Shown here: positions 11,044 through 21,900 of the stretch, in pieces
Layout of the letters: each line of letters begins with the position of its first letter
Position numbering within the stretch: the first letter of the stretch is position 1
DNA from: Rotaria macrura
Lineage: Eukaryota > Rotifera > Eurotatoria > Philodinida > Philodinidae
Assembly (NCBI GenBank): GCA_900239685.1
Contig: OENT01000326.1
Coordinates: 62,001-126,000 of the forward strand
Reading direction: 5' to 3'
DNA length: 64,000 nt
The notes under the pieces: generated by a model
The model's database searches: none
What the model was told of the DNA's origin: nothing
Seen by the model: only the letters and a program-made list of their open reading frames with translations
Translations under genes and position numbers: made by a program

Positions 11044-14000
11044 TCAGCGTTCCATACAGAATGAATCATCACCACGCATTAGATCAACGGAAAGATCAGC
11101 CTCATTGAGCAACTGAATCGTAAATTGAAAACTAAGAAAAAAAGGAACGCAAAATAACCTAGAATTTACATACAAAATCATCGGGATTTATTTGTAAATC
11201 ATTTCCATCAAGTAGACCATCAAATGCATGTGGAAAATCATTGGCAAGTTCTTTCGATAAATCTAATTTTGAACTGTCCACATCTAGGAAGAAAACATAA
11301 CGATCAATCTGTGCGAATAATTTTAGAGACGTTATCGATGCTAGTTTTTGATTTGTACGAAATAGTAATATTCAAAAAACGAATTCCGCGATTTAGCATC
11401 GACATTTGGTGATAGTACGAAAAAGAAGCCATCAATTTTAGCAGGTAGTTCAAATCCTTTCACACTGATGTCACTCTTTAATATACTGCTAAGTATAAGA
11501 ACTCAACCATAATTGAGTTGAGCTGTAATAATTATTCCCTGATGACGTGTCGTCGCTCATGACTAGGATAAGAGAAAATTTTTTACGGTGTTGTGAGTAT
11601 GCTTAATTTTAAGATAATTAAAAACTCCTCTCTTAGTTAAAATCAAAAAATTATTTGAAGTCTCGAGTGTACACATCTTCACGTTTGACAAGATGAATTT
11701 CTGAAAATGTTACGCCCTTAAAATGCACGATAAATTAAACTAATATGAATTCTCCTAATTTCTAATTATTAACTTGAGTTCAATTTTCGTATGACCTTAT
11801 TTTTCCATATGCATAGTTTTATCATGCTCTTAAATCTCTTAACGATGAAATAAAAACAACGCTAGAATGCGACTTGAAAATGAAAAGCAACTCGCCATGA
11901 GATATATAGATTATGCAGAGAACAAGAGGAAGAATTTCCTATCAGTTCAATGTTCTCTTCACTACTTTCAAGAACGGCAAAAATCGACTTGTTAATCAAT
12001 TTTACAGTTTTCTGTGGCACTGCAAAGTGACCTAATTGAACTGTTAATGAAAATACGAAGAAAGACGCAGGAATTCAATTGAAAATTTTATAAAAAATCT
12101 TTCATATAGAAACGAGAATGGGAAAAAAATTGAAAACTACGCATTCACAAAATGTATGTCATTTGCAAGGCTAAACATATATATCACCTCGATAAATAAT
12201 TTATTGTGTCGGATAGCAACTGTCATCTCAAACTTGATCGACTCATGAATAGAGCGAAAAAAATCGCAAAAAGAAAACTTGTAATATTTTGAAATACATT
12301 ACTCAACGGAGAACGCCATTAAACATTTCAAATGCACTATTTATTTGATAATGCTCACGGATACCCAGAATATATCAAGCAAAACTATCTATTGGTACCA
12401 AAGAACTTGTGACGAAACGCTCAATATTGTAATCTTGCCATCTGATTAGCGTGCAAAAAATATTTTTAACAACAATATGGTGTTGGATTACGATGATAAT
12501 TGTGTCGTTTTCAATGATGAATTAAGTCATTGTTTATTGGGACATATTATTATGATTATTTTTTGATATTTACAAACGTTCAATGCAATTTTTTCATTAA
12601 TTTTAATCGTGAACATTGATTTTTATTTCAACGAAGTATAACATTCGAATGATAAAGTATGAATCTGATTCTTGCAATTTTTTTTAAAGAATTACAAGAT
12701 TTATTTCGATCGTTCGGATCGAAAGACAATAGCAAATGTTATTGTTGTTCTACTGTTCACTCTGAATTGGTCGAAATAGTGCTTCTCTTTAATTGAAAAC
12801 ATTGTCTTGATAGAAATGTCATGATGTTTCTATGCGTTCGAAGACGCCTTGCACTAGCAATACGTAAAGATATAGCTTAAATAAGTTTGGAGGAACTACT
12901 AGCTAAAAGGAAAATATTGACACGCTGCAAAACTTTCAAGATTATAAAGAAATGTAGAATGGGATTATCCTCTTGAGACACATTTGTTTATGTTGGCGAA
13001 AATTTTCCCTCTTATTAATTTTAAAATACACTTCAAGATGCGCTCTTGGATTCATGCTTAATGTGGACAGGTAATCATTAAAGAAAAGAAAGATTTTCGA
13101 GTTTATTTCATAATCACTATCATTTTAATAAACAGGACAAGCAACAAGTCAGTAGAATCAAATATTTATTTACTACACGCAAACATTTCATAGACAACCA
13201 AAGGTTATCTGATTTGTCAAAAGTGATGAGAAAAAAACTCCCTTCTTAAATTTGACAGATACTGTTCAGACAACAGTTGTTGGTAACCTTCAGAAACACA
13301 ATAAACAATGAGATAAAGGTTGCCTGTTCATGTTCGCATCTCTGGCATCGAATTTCGGATGCACACTTATGTCTAACATGAACGAAATGTTTACTTTTGA
13401 AATTGAAAGCAAACATTTGTTGAAAAACAAAAACATTCTTTGCCCTTATTTCAATCTTGACATAAATGGACATTTTTTTTTGTTGCATAGTAATGCGACT
13501 TGACATTATCGATCTTTCAATTATGTTTTTGATTCTGTTTTTAGTTTATCTTAGTGAGTAAACGTACTCAAGAATTTAACTAATCTCATATATGATTTTA
13601 TATTTACCAGTTAAAATTATATTTGGAATAGTTGGACTTTTTTGATTAGTCGATGTTGTGGCTGTTGTCGTCGCCATATTTCCCGATGTTTGATTATGAC
13701 AATAAGATGGTGCTCTAAATAATTAATATTTCTTTCGATTCTACGCAATGAAAAGCAAACTTTACATATCATCTATAAATGTTTGAAAAAAATGTTCTTG
13801 TTCTTGAAGCTCATTTGTGATAGCAGATACTGTTGACAATGAACGATTATGTTGTTGCTGCTGTGATGAAGGGGAAGATGGTTGTTGTTGTTGAGCATAA
13901 AAATTGTTATCCTATAAAATGTTTAATTTTAATTTACTTCTCTATTTAATTCAAGTGAGTTCATTTTTACCAGTGTAATCTGATCGAAATGATTTGGTAA

Positions 14001-15527
14001 TGTAAAATAAGTTTGTTGACTATCTGTAGATTGTTGTTGTGATGTGTATGGTGGAAGTTCATTGACGGGACTCGGTAGAAAATGAGGAGAATTTTGTGGA
14101 GAATAACTGGACTGGGATTGAGGACTTTGTGGTTCAATACGATGAAGATTTTGTTGAGTCTTGAGTATTAATTAGGATAAGAAGTTTTATAAATCTAGTA
14201 AATACACTTACGGAAGAAGCATCTCGTGAAGGAGAATTTTGTCGTCGTGGTGATGTTTGTTTAATATCACCAATAGGACTATGTCGTCGACGCATACTTG
14301 GGCTTTGTTTTAAGGGGCCAATTCTTGATGTTAATTGTTGTTGTGGACCCTAGACATGGATAAGAATTAATATTTTATGTGGTTTTTATTTTATTTTGCC
14401 TTTTTTTAAACAGTACCAAAGCATATAAGTCACCATCATTAGTTAGTTGTGGTGATGGTGAACGGAAAAATTGTGGTGCTGGTGATGTTGGAGATGACTG
14501 TTGTTGATTACTGTAGTTACTTCCAAGACGTAAATCAGGCAATGAACCACCATTAATTCGTAAATGTTGACTTGGTGGTAACTGAAGAACATTTGAATTA
14601 CTATTTTCATTACCATATCGTGCAGATTGAACATTATGCGTCATATTATTTGTTGGAAGCATCATATTTTGTTGTGGCACTGATATTACTTGTGTTGATG
14701 GATAGAAAATATTCATTCCATTATTGGGATAATTATTATTATTCAAATCATAGTATTGTTGTGATTGAATTTGTGAATTTGGTACTTGTAATTGATAAGG
14801 ATGAGAATGATTACCACTCAATAGTGTGGCATCGAAGTGTATATCACTATTATCGAAATTCAATTGTTGATCTATATCGATGAGAAGTCAAATGAGCATT
14901 GTTGCGAACAAAAAGAGAGAAAATACAAACTATTATTTTCATTATCAAGCTGAGCATGATAGTGTGCAAGAGCTGATGGCATTGCAGTCTGATGAAGAGA
15001 TGAATCCGAATGCGTTCTATAATGACAATTAAAATAGTTCATTATTATTTATTCTATTCTTTTTCCTATTACCGTCGCCATGATGAATTATCTGGCGGTA
15101 GTAATAGTCGATTGGAATTATTGCCAGTTTCGATCTAAATTAATATTAAGCGCATGATCAATCCTTTCAACAAAATAATGGTAGCATACTTTCATATACT
15201 GATTAGCGTGATTGTTACTATTTGAATTATTTATCCCATCAAATGCCTGATAATATGATAAGAAAAATTCTTTTTTTTTCAAATTTCTGATAAATGAATG
15301 TTACTTCATATGTTCGTGTTGGTACATCCAATTTAGTTTTTATCGGCGACACGCGATCAGCCCTCTGGAAATAATGAGGTTTTTATGTGTTAATAGGAGT
15401 TTTCATTTCATACTTGTTTAGCCGCCTCAACTTCATAAATGATTGTATTAAATGCTGCATCACCTTCCGCTTGTTTTTGTTGAATAAGAGCAATTTTTTC
15501 GGCGAATTTACGTGGACTGCTCATCAT
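11044..15527 (-). CDS. CRTC: CREB-regulated transcription coactivator (CRTC/TORC), about 530 aa
   Basis: A coactivator that binds the bZIP region of CREB and is held in the cytoplasm by SIK/AMPK phosphorylation and released by calcineurin. Twelve exons, all phases consistent: 15527-15414, 15364-15305, 15246-15190, 15134-15073, 15016-14931, 14871-14417, 14349-14212, 14159-13971, 13911-13766, 13714-13608, 11283-11174, 11112-11044. The N-terminus (MMSSPRKFAEKIALIQQKQAE) is the CREB-binding TORC_N helix. SWRRTHSDSSLHQT, near residues 95-108, matches the vertebrate SIK site (RRTNSDSALH), with Ser101 in the regulated position. GGSLPDL (about 234-240) is a CRTC hallmark. Gln/Pro/Ser-rich middle exons follow. 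The last three exons (NIILTG, then DVDSSKLDLSKELA, ending DDSFCMER) match the C-terminal transactivation domain. The length is slightly below vertebrate CRTCs (about 620-690). The last two exons are separated from the rest by a 2.3-kb intron. Confidence 0.93.
11284..13607 (-). other. 2.3-kb intron of CRTC
   Basis: The donor follows ...NIILT and the acceptor is the CCTAG before 11283; it is by far the longest CRTC intron. It holds no convincing exon: the open stretches at 13246-13506 (minus) and 11224-11412 (plus, antisense to an exon) look fortuitous. A small perfect hairpin (TTTCGATC-GTTCG-GATCGAAA) lies near 12703-12723. Confidence 0.6.
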
Positions 15528-15599
15528 GAGTATTAATATTATGAGGTGAAAGAAATATGTAGTACTATATTAAACGAACCGAAAAGAACGTGAGGATAC

Positions 15600-15745
15600 A
15601 CGATGAGAGTATGTGAACAGAAGAAAGAAAAAAGAAGAAATAACGAGAGAAGAAAAAAGAAAAAAAGTAAAATATAAAAAAGGCTAAATCTGAAAAATAG
15701 AAAAAAAATAAATGAATATGTAAAAAAGGAAAATAAGAAAAACGG
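15600..15745 (-). other. Pyrimidine-rich stretch upstream of CRTC start
   Basis: On the minus strand this is almost all T and C (on the plus strand, A/G runs such as AGAAGAAAGAAAAAAGAAG). It lies between the CRTC start codon and the candidate upstream exon at 15761-15879. It may be intronic, a promoter element or a trans-splicing tract; the sequence alone does not decide. Confidence 0.45.
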
Positions 15746-15760
15746 GTCAATGTAACTTAC

Positions 15761-15879
15761 CAAACAATTTGTTTTTCAACAAACTTGAGAAGAATCGAAA
15801 TCATGTTTTTTGTTTCTAATAGAAGCCGAAGAATCGAATTAAGAGTTTGTAATTTTTCTCCTTGTTTCTCATTTAAGAT
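15761..15879 (-). other. Candidate extra 5' exon of CRTC
   Basis: A strong acceptor (pyrimidine tract ending TTATTTTCAG) and a strong donor (TTTG|GTAAGT) bound 119 nt that read openly as ILNEKQGEKLQTLNSI...LLKFVEKQIV, a helical, coding-like peptide. Splicing from 15760 to the AG at 15520-15521, or to the next AG three bases on (GAGCAG, a NAGNAG pair), keeps the CRTC frame and gives ...EKQIV(C)SPRKFAEKIAL. This would extend the coactivator before its normal N-terminus. No further upstream exon or start was identified, so it may also be a 5' exon of an alternative transcript. Confidence 0.45.
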
Positions 15880-18023
15880 CTGAAAATAAATGAAACACAA
15901 GCAGCCAAGAAACAAACATTGAAATGTTAATACAAGTTTAAATGAATCTCACAATATATTTTCTTTAGATTGCTTTTTTTTCAAGATTTTATTTTTCTTC
16001 TTGCAATGAAAAATAGATAGCATGTCAAGATGAATGCACGAGTCCTTCAAAAATATAATTAGAGTATCATCCAAGTGGAAGTAACGATACAAACAGTTAA
16101 TTACTATCTTAACGAAAATGATATGAAAATAAGACACGAACAAATTGATCAAACACTGTTCCACAACTATTTGGTGTTGATAAGTTTTACTTGTTGTTAT
16201 TTAAAAGAAATGTATATGTTGTTTTTTTCGATAATATATTAACCAATAAGAATCATGAAATACATTATATTGAATTTCATTCATATCGAGCAATATTTAG
16301 TAATCAAAGAAAGAATCATAAATTCAATTTCTGTTGTTTTTATGATTGTTTTTCTACTACTGTATCGCCAATAATCTATTAGTATTTCATTAGACCAATC
16401 AAAATTCACTTTTATTGGATTAGATTAGATTTCTTATATAATTGCAACGCAGTGTTGATTAGCTCTGGATATGACATACTCACGGAATTTCTGTTTTCAG
16501 CTTCTCGTCTACCAAGTAATCTTTCGAACCAAGAGATACGTATAGATCTATAACAGATTGTGACTACTTTCTTCCAAATAGTAATGCTACAATAATGTTT
16601 TTTTTTCTCTGCAGAATCAAAGCCTTTTTCGCTATTCTTTTATGAATATGCTTATTTACGAACAAGCCAATCCTTTTCAATGCATTATATACTGAAGAAT
16701 AGTATTTCAAGTTATGAAATACTTTATTATATAATCGACGTTTGATTTATAAGAGCTAAGAGTATAACGCCTGTCTCCATCATAATTCTCATATCATAAA
16801 AATCGATACGACCTTCCATCATTACATCATATTGAGTGTGAAACAATACATAACATTTTTTTTTCATCAGTCCTTTTAACGTAACCAGAAAAAAGCATAA
16901 AGTGCTGTTCGTCTGTGGTAAACATAAGGTAAAATGTTTTTTCATGATCGTAGCACTCTGAAATATTGAAATGGAATCTGAAACATAAGAACAGCGAAAT
17001 ATTCTCACCACTAAGATATCTATCTCTTTTGAACTTTTATGTGTGAAATTTCAAACTTGATGCAAGATATCAGCATCTTGAAGGTAATACCGGAAATAGA
17101 TTCTATGTTAAAGGTACCACTTTGTTTTTTCTTTTCGAAAAATTAAGGAGGTAATTTCGTTTATTTTTTTTTTCTTACTTTAGCCAGAAGCAGCGACAAA
17201 AAATGTTTATTCTACTTGAGAGTATTCACTATTTGAAGAGTTTTTCTGACATGTTCAGTATTCGGTTAAAGATAAGAAGAGTTCTAGTTTAGAAATTTAT
17301 TACACGATAATTTTCTTGTTCTCATCTTTTTCGATTAGTATTATTAACTTTACAATTTGAAAAGAAAACTTTGTTTAATGTTGCATAGCATATATACTTA
17401 TGAGGTATGTACTTTTAATGATGACGCATATAGTCTTATATAGAATGTATGTTGAGAAGTGGAAGAGAAACAGTTAAAATAATTAATTGCGAAATAAAAA
17501 TCCCATGAAAATAGGCTATGTAGTTATTCTGTATTGAATTAGCGTCTAAACATAAATTTCAAATTGATGAAATTTTCTTCTATGGATTTCGTATCCCAAT
17601 ACGAGATACTTTTAATCTGATACTGAATAGACTGAAAGATATATTTTTGCCTGCCATTATCATTATAATCGATAGTGTGTGTAATATTACCAGCTGTTTC
17701 CGCCACTTTTCATATATGCTGAGCGATAATTGCAATTTTTATTATGTGTATGGCAGACGTCATATTTCAAGATTTTCTTATCGATAGCTGCTGTTCGGTA
17801 TTTAAAAGAGCGAATATAAGTACTGATGTTGCACATTCGAGCGAACTACTTTTAGTATCCTTTGATACTTGTGAAAACTGATATTGGAACTAGATACTGA
17901 AGGAATAATTATGAATCAAGCATAACTAGAATAGCCATCAGAATTTAACTAGTTGTTTAGATGATAGATAATGAAGAGCAAATACACATGTATGACGTAC
18001 CGTTTCTAAAATATTTCAGATAA
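15880..18023. other. Divergent intergenic region, no gene seen
   Basis: About 2.1 kb between the CRTC 5' region (minus) and the membrane protein gene at 18024 (plus). Open stretches at 15949-16164, 16191-16382 and 16727-17011 look like chance. It presumably carries promoters for both genes. Confidence 0.5.
17799..17808 (+). promoter_or_regulatory. TATA-like box for the gene at 18024
   Basis: TATTTAAAAG lies in the divergent spacer, with a plausible start region about 30 bp downstream (near 17830) and an acceptor-like TATTTCAG just before the ATG at 18024. This suggests a short 5' leader containing an intron. This is inference from the motif only. Confidence 0.3.
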
Positions 18024-18941
18024 ATGACGACACGTCGCTTCGAAGTCACAGCTGTACCAGAACCAACGCATGATGATTCATCGGTCGAACAGACTGAAAT
18101 GGTTCCATTGATCTACAATGAGAACGAATTTAAATCTGCACCGTCACCATCACCTCCAACACCATCTGTACCAGTTTTTGTTCCATCTACAAATGGAAAA
18201 AACAAAAGCCGAACATCATCACGTTTATTTAATACGATTTTGCAACGAAAATCTTTAGACTTCCGTCGTCGTGTTACAATTGCGGCAGCATTCGGATCTC
18301 ATAAAAATAAATTCAAAAAGAGTTCATCGATGGACGGTATTCATGAAGTTGATTCAACGGTGAAACAATCACTAACGACTAGTGAAATAAATGTTACGTT
18401 TGGTCCTGAAGTCGAAGAATCTGATTCATATTCAACGGTACAATCAAATAATTATGATACAAATCCGTTACGTATAACAAATAAATTTCTTCAAGAAATA
18501 ATTGCAAAACGTCGTGAATTTCGTGAAAAATCAAAACATTTATCAATTGATCAACGTATTGCTTTGAATCGTCGACAAAATCAACGACGAATTATACGTG
18601 CACAAGATATATTCGATGTACATTTCGAATTGAATGATGATCATCATGATTTACCCATGCTAGAATCCAACTTATTCACTGAAGAAAATCAGGAAAAAAT
18701 TCGTAATGATATCTATAATGAATTAAATCGACAACGTAAAAGGAAATATCATAAACAACATCGACATGAACTATTAGGTCAAGGATTGCTCATGTTTATG
18801 ACATCATTATTAGCAATCATGAGTTTAACATTAATCTATGCCGTATTCGATTTATATACTCGGGCAAATTATTTGCTTTCAACAATACCAGAAAACAATT
18901 TTGTATCTATAATGAATGATAAAACGAAAAATTTATATTGA
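18024..18941 (+). CDS. Single-exon one-pass membrane protein, 305 aa, unknown family
   Basis: An uninterrupted frame from ATG to stop, with coding-like composition unlike the flanks. I do not recognise the family. Residues 1-120 are Ser/Pro/Thr-rich and probably disordered (PSPSPPTPSVPVF). Residues about 150-250 are charged and likely helical (KFLQEIIAKRREFREKSKHL; RQRKRKYHKQHRHE). One strongly hydrophobic segment, about 252-278 (GQGLLMFMTSLLAIMSLTLI...), is followed by a 27-residue tail ending KTKNLY. The basic residues before the segment favour a cytosolic N-terminus. The start is chosen because ATTTCAG ends four bases upstream of the ATG, consistent with a spliced or trans-spliced leader. 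An AATAAA follows near 19162. Confidence 0.8.
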   Translation: MTTRRFEVTAVPEPTHDDSSVEQTEMVPLIYNENEFKSAPSPSPPTPSVPVFVPSTNGKNKSRTSSRLFNTILQRKSLDFRRRVTIAAAFGSHKNKFKKSSSMDGIHEVDSTVKQSLTTSEINVTFGPEVEESDSYSTVQSNNYDTNPLRITNKFLQEIIAKRREFREKSKHLSIDQRIALNRRQNQRRIIRAQDIFDVHFELNDDHHDLPMLESNLFTEENQEKIRNDIYNELNRQRKRKYHKQHRHELLGQGLLMFMTSLLAIMSLTLIYAVFDLYTRANYLLSTIPENNFVSIMNDKTKNLY

Positions 18942-21900
18942 GCAGATAGAATAGACATGAATGATTCCACTCTAGTCGTACGGTAGATGTGTAATTTGTT
19001 GTCTGATGGAAAATTAATTTTTCACAATTAACATTTTATGAATTATGATCTGCTGCCTTTGTCATTCGTTTTCTCTTTTCATAGCCATGATGTAGATAGT
19101 CAACATAGGTTTATCTGTAGAAATTTCGTTTGAATGTTTAACACAGAAATTCTTCAATATTAACAATAAATTGCAACGTAAGGATTCTTCACTATTTTAC
19201 AATTATTTCATTAATCTATAGTAGACTATTTACAGTCATTTCGATTAACCACTGCTTCTTCCGATTTTTCTTCTTATTGACTTAGGATGTTGTATCAGCT
19301 GAGTGCACTTGAAACAAATTACGAAATGTCATACTTGGTGACATCAATAGATATTTTCAAACTTATGGGTATTTTACTTACGAAAAAATTGTCTACAATA
19401 ATGCAAATGGATTAACATTAATCGAATAGCCTATTTCTATCATGAATCAATCATTTGTGTATGAAAAAAAAAACTTTGTTTGCTAAGTAAAGATTATTAA
19501 TACTAAGTTATTTCGAATGAAGACAATCTACGACTATCTAAGATAAGAAGAATTTTATATGGTGGTATGATCTATTCATTCTCTTTCCTTCTGTATTTTT
19601 GTCATACTATTAAACTATTACCCAGTTATATGTATATTTCACTTATTTCTTTTGTTTACCCATCGGTTATCGGAATATCTTTTGGCAAGATTGTTCCAAA
19701 ATAACAATCTTTTATTTTTCTATCTTCGATTCCTTTTATGCAAGATGTGTATAAGTTTTTCGTGACTTTTTTTCTTATCTTCTATTTTCTCGTAAGTTCT
19801 AATTTATGCTCCTTTGTTTTCGTATAAATATGGATTCTTAAAAATCTACTTCAAATTTAGGGTTTGTGATTCTACAGACGAGAATGTTTGCAAAAATGAA
19901 ACCTTTCACTAATATACAAAGCTCGTATTCATATGTACAAACGCTGAAGTCCACAAAATCCTCAGTCAGAACTGAATTGATTGAGAATCCATTGGAATTG
20001 ATTCGTGCACATAAGAATATGAAGGAATGTATATTTAGAATGTTTGTGTTCGTTAAGATCTGTCATCTTCTCAAACACATCATTGTCCTCGATCCAACCA
20101 ATACAGAAAATCAAATGGTAATGATTTACCAGTTACTTCACAGAATATATTTGCAGACATCTTATTTTCAAGGCTATTAGGTAGAAGTTTGACAACCACC
20201 TCAATCAACAAACGGTATACCTTTGAAAGAAAAAATAGAAAATGAGGGCTACCACGAAAAACAACCAAAGTTCTACTAATACAATAACTTTTGAGTTAAA
20301 TCTTCTACCTAGATGTGACTTTCTTTTTACTCAATACAAATTGTATACTTCCCTGGTGATTGAAAAAATTCTACTTGGAAAATTAAGCTTATTTACTTTA
20401 GAATTCAAATTAAAAACTTAGAAAATATTTTTTTTACTTAGCTTTTATTTACAATTATCTAACACTTTAGTTGTAGTAGCCGTTTAGTATAACGTAAACA
20501 ATAATCAACAGTATCTCTATTACTGTGTCGAATCTGTTCGGTTTCTTTCCCTCAATTCTGACATACACAGAAGTGTAATATTATTTCCAGAGAACGATTT
20601 CATGCTTAAACAAGTCATGTGGAATAGATACTCTATTGAGATTCATAGGCGAAGTCTGATGTTGTAAAATGGTCCTCGAAGACTTTTGCCTACCATTGAT
20701 CAGAAATGTCTCATAGATTACTTTCTTGAATCCATCATCCATTATCGTTCGTTGTCGACTTCATCTTATTTGAATCCGTTGATATGCAATTTTATCGAAT
20801 TTTTTCCTTTGACTCTATCAATCGGAGCCAAATTGAGATTTTTCGTCTGTCAATACATCGATTCAAAAGTACTGCCGGAGAACTTCAAAAAGGGCAGAAA
20901 ATTTAACATATACTAACTTTGTTTTTGATTTTATGATTATGCCTTATGGCAGAGAAGTCCATCCGACGATATGTTTTGAATGGAATTATATCATTTTGTA
21001 AAGTAGTTCATTCGTAGATATTAATTCAAATAGAAAAAAAATGGCTTTAATTCAACGGCACGTGGATCGTCAGATATAATGATGTGCCACGGTAACTTTG
21101 TCGTATCACACATTCTTGCTCTAAACATTAAGATTCATAGTAGATCGAGATATATTTTATGTGTTACATACGCTGTATACACGGAATCACAATTGATCAT
21201 ACGGAGTAGAATAAAAATTAGACGTAGGTTGAAAAGAACAAGATTTTATATTTATTATTGATATTGTCACTGCACAGTTTATTTTGAAACATGAAAATAA
21301 CTTATTTTTTGAAATCTGACTGTGTTAAAATATAATGAAGCAAATTTTTATGAGGAAAAAATTTATTAACTCATACTGATAACTTAATTACATACCGCTA
21401 AATATTCATTCGATCTAACTTTGATATTTCATGCTAATTAAAAACTAGGAGAAAGTGAAATTTGGGTTAAAATTCGAATCCTAAGAAATTTGCGTGTAAC
21501 AGCGTACTTAATACATTAGATATCCGAATGAATTCCTGTATATTTAGAAACTAACCGAAGTTTTCAACATGTATTTTACATTTCTTGTGCAATGAATATC
21601 AAATATAAAAAAGAAAGAAACATGCAGAAGAGTCAAGTGTAATGTCAAGTTAAACAAAGTCTGAATCGTGTCAAGGATATTTCTAACTGTATTAAATTCC
21701 ACTCATAATAATTAAAAGTTTTTATTTTTGAGTATAAAGATTTCCTCAAATGATTTGAATTTATTCTTAACTAGTAGAAGACGACAGCCTTAGTCATTCC
21801 AAATAAAAACCCATTGAAAAAAGCACAATGTCCCTCGAATGTATGTGATGAAGGACACTAGTCGACTGCTTTGTTGTTATCATGATACCTTCGACTTCTA

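Noticed and set aside
14572-14883. 103-codon plus-strand frame
   Set aside because: It is the antisense of the large CRTC exon; the minus strand is clearly coding (GGSLPDL motif).
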